Origin: an uncultured Gammaproteobacteria bacterium
GTDB taxonomy: Bacteria > Pseudomonadota > Gammaproteobacteria > Pseudomonadales > Pseudohongiellaceae
DNA: 6,487 nucleotides
Assembly (NCBI GenBank): GCA_903926285.1
Contig: CAIYIP010000040.1
Location: 1 to 6,487 of the forward strand
Reading direction: 5' to 3'
The notes beneath the pieces are model-generated. The model was not told where the DNA came from. It saw only the letters and a list, made by a program, of their open reading frames with translations, and searched no databases. Below are positions 5,718 through 6,487 of this stretch, piece after piece; within the stretch, counting starts at the first letter, position 1, and each line of letters begins with the position of its first letter. The position numbers and the translations under genes were made by a program.

Positions 5718-6188
5718 TCAATTAAGTTCTATATCCAAAAGTTTAGCCTTCAACTCCAACCCACCTGCATATCCAGTAAGTGCTCCGTTACTGCCGATCA
5801 CCCGATGACACGGAACCAATAGCGATACCGGATTGCGCCCTATCGCCGTACCAACTGCACGAATTGCAGCAGGTTTGCCGATACCTTCGGCTACTTGTTT
5901 GTAGGTCAGCGTGGCGCCGCAGGGAATCGTTAGTAAAAACTCCCACACAGCTTTCTGGAAAGGTGTGCCATGGAGATCGTAGCGCAGTTCGTTGAAGTCT
6001 GGTTTGTTGCCGGCGAAATAGTTGTCGAGTGTTTTTAACGCAGATTTGAAGGGCGCGTCGCTTTGCATCCAGTCTGCCGCTATTGCCAGAGGCCGTTTGC
6101 TGTTCTGGAAATCTACTTGGCACAAACCCTGGTTGGTGCCTGCCAGTGCGATGGCGCCGAGAGGTGAAGAATAGATTGTGTAGTGCAT
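5718..6188 (-). CDS. ogt: Ogt, methylated-DNA--[protein]-cysteine S-methyltransferase
   Basis: This is a cytoplasmic suicide repair protein that transfers alkyl groups from O6-alkylguanine (and O4-alkylthymine) to its own cysteine. It has 156 residues, usual for Ogt. The active-site PCHRV is at 126-130 with acceptor Cys127. Relative to human AGT, all supporting residues are at the expected offsets: Tyr96 (Tyr114), the arginine finger Arg110 in IRAVG (Arg128), Asn119 (Asn137), His128 (His146) and Glu154 (Glu172). The TGTPFQKAVWEFL-like stretch (75-85) begins the DNA-binding domain. There is no Ada N-terminal domain, so this is the constitutive-type enzyme. ATG 6188 is supported by GAGGA 4 nt upstream (6193-6197). 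It is convergent with the PEP-CTERM gene, with 37 bp between stop codons and no clear terminator. Confidence 0.96.
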   Translation of the reverse strand: MHYTIYSSPLGAIALAGTNQGLCQVDFQNSKRPLAIAADWMQSDAPFKSALKTLDNYFAGNKPDFNELRYDLHGTPFQKAVWEFLLTIPCGATLTYKQVAEGIGKPAAIRAVGTAIGRNPVSLLVPCHRVIGSNGALTGYAGGLELKAKLLDIELN

Positions 6189-6192
6189 GGTG

Positions 6193-6197
6193 TCCTC
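6193..6197 (-). promoter_or_regulatory. Ribosome binding site of ogt
   Basis: The minus strand reads GAGGA, four bases before the ATG at 6188-6186. It fixes the ogt start. Confidence 0.65.
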
Positions 6198-6214
6198 GAC
6201 ACTGAAGCGTGAAT

Positions 6215-6243
6215 ATTCTTTACAGCGGATACCATAGAGACAA
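6215..6243 (-). promoter_or_regulatory. Candidate ogt promoter
   Basis: On the minus strand TTGTCT (6243-6238, 4 of 6) and AAGAAT (6220-6215, 4 of 6) are 17 bp apart, placing a start near 6208 and a short leader of about 20 nt. It lies just past the end of the GntR relic. The match is moderate only. Confidence 0.3.
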
Positions 6244-6245
6244 GG

Positions 6246-6388
6246 TTACGTACGCGCGCCAGCACCAGTTCCACCACGCCGCGATTGCAGCAGCGCTGTA
6301 TTACTTTCCCTGTGCGCGAGATGCGCCGCGCCTGCTCGATGAGCTGGCGGTGAATGGGAATCCCGGAATTGGGATTGAGAGTAAACAG
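6246..6388 (-). pseudogene. Relic of a YtrA-like GntR-family transcription regulator
   Basis: Reading the minus strand from 6388, LFTLNPNSGIPIHRQLIEQ followed by ARRI closely matches the N-terminus of YtrA-type GntR repressors, and similarity trails on through SRTGKVI (to about 6299). After that the normal PGD.LPSVR helix-turn-helix is absent. In another frame at 6293-6255 the string LLQSRRGGTGAGA recalls the winged-helix end of GntR domains (RRGxGT), suggesting a deletion with frame change, then a stop at 6248-6246. The expected start position is CTG (6388-6386), seven bases after AGAAG (6400-6396), as if ATG had mutated. A longer open frame using TTG 6442 would pass through the operator and into ogt, which is unlikely to be a real gene. 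The N-terminal assignment is fairly sure; the wing remnant is tentative. Confidence 0.6.
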
Positions 6389-6404
6389 GTAATGACTTCT
6401 AAGC

Positions 6405-6430
6405 GTATTAATATATAAATACACTAATAC
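6405..6430. promoter_or_regulatory. YtrA/GntR-type palindromic operator
   Basis: On the minus strand, arms GTATTAGTGTAT and ATATATTAATAC flank a TT centre; 10 of 12 arm positions pair. The AT-rich dyad with TATTA arms lies 16 bp upstream of the relic's former start codon, the usual place for autoregulation by YtrA-type GntR repressors. It has stayed well formed although the regulator is broken. Confidence 0.5.
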
Positions 6431-6487
6431 GGAGTCGTGCAAGGATTTTTTTCGAGAAGTGTGGCTGGTTTAGGCTCAAGCAGCGAC

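Noticed and set aside
6113..6442. 109-codon minus-strand frame as an intact gene
   Set aside because: Only its middle resembles a GntR N-terminus. The TTG start lies upstream of the operator, and the frame runs into ogt in a different frame, so a relic is the better reading.

Overview
The window reads as chromosomal DNA from a Gram-negative proteobacterium of moderate GC, probably a free-living gammaproteobacterium of aquatic or soil type. The taxon is inferred from three things: a tripartite tricarboxylate transporter (TTT/Tct) locus, a PEP-CTERM secreted protein (which implies an exosortase/exopolysaccharide lifestyle elsewhere in the genome), and an Ogt repair protein. The sequence does not identify a genus.

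Left part (1-569): no convincing gene inside. A Fur-box-like sequence sits near the left edge, oriented as if it served a gene leaving the window on the minus strand, and several short dyads precede the transporter. Next comes a tight plus-strand operon, tctB-tctA-tctC (570-3589). Each junction is a one-nucleotide gap (TGA-N-ATG), so translation is probably coupled. tctB appears to start at TTG. TctC has a lipobox, so the usually soluble periplasmic binding protein is predicted to be a lipoprotein here. After 157 bp, with a plausible promoter overlapping a palindrome, lies an amidohydrolase-2 family enzyme (3747-4553) that keeps the metal and substrate residues typical of 2-pyrone-4,6-dicarboxylate lactonase-like proteins. 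The likely logic is uptake of a small, possibly aromatic-derived, carboxylate or lactone by the TTT system, then hydrolysis by the amidohydrolase. This is an inference from context.

Right part: a 323-bp regulatory-looking gap holds a sigma-54-like GG-N10-GC element and short repeats. It precedes a PEP-CTERM protein of the choice-of-anchor N type (4877-5680), which has an unusual acidic tail beyond its sorting signal. Convergent to it is ogt (5718-6188, minus), an O6-alkylguanine-DNA alkyltransferase with all key residues. Upstream of ogt lies the decayed 5' end of a YtrA-like GntR regulator (about 6246-6388, minus). It has apparently lost its start codon and the body of the gene but still carries a well-kept palindromic operator (6405-6430).

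No RNA genes, insertion sequences, CRISPR arrays or phage genes were seen. The most unusual items are the lipoprotein-type TTT/amidohydrolase cassette, the PEP-CTERM protein with a post-signal tail and sigma-54-like promoter, and the GntR relic with an intact operator.
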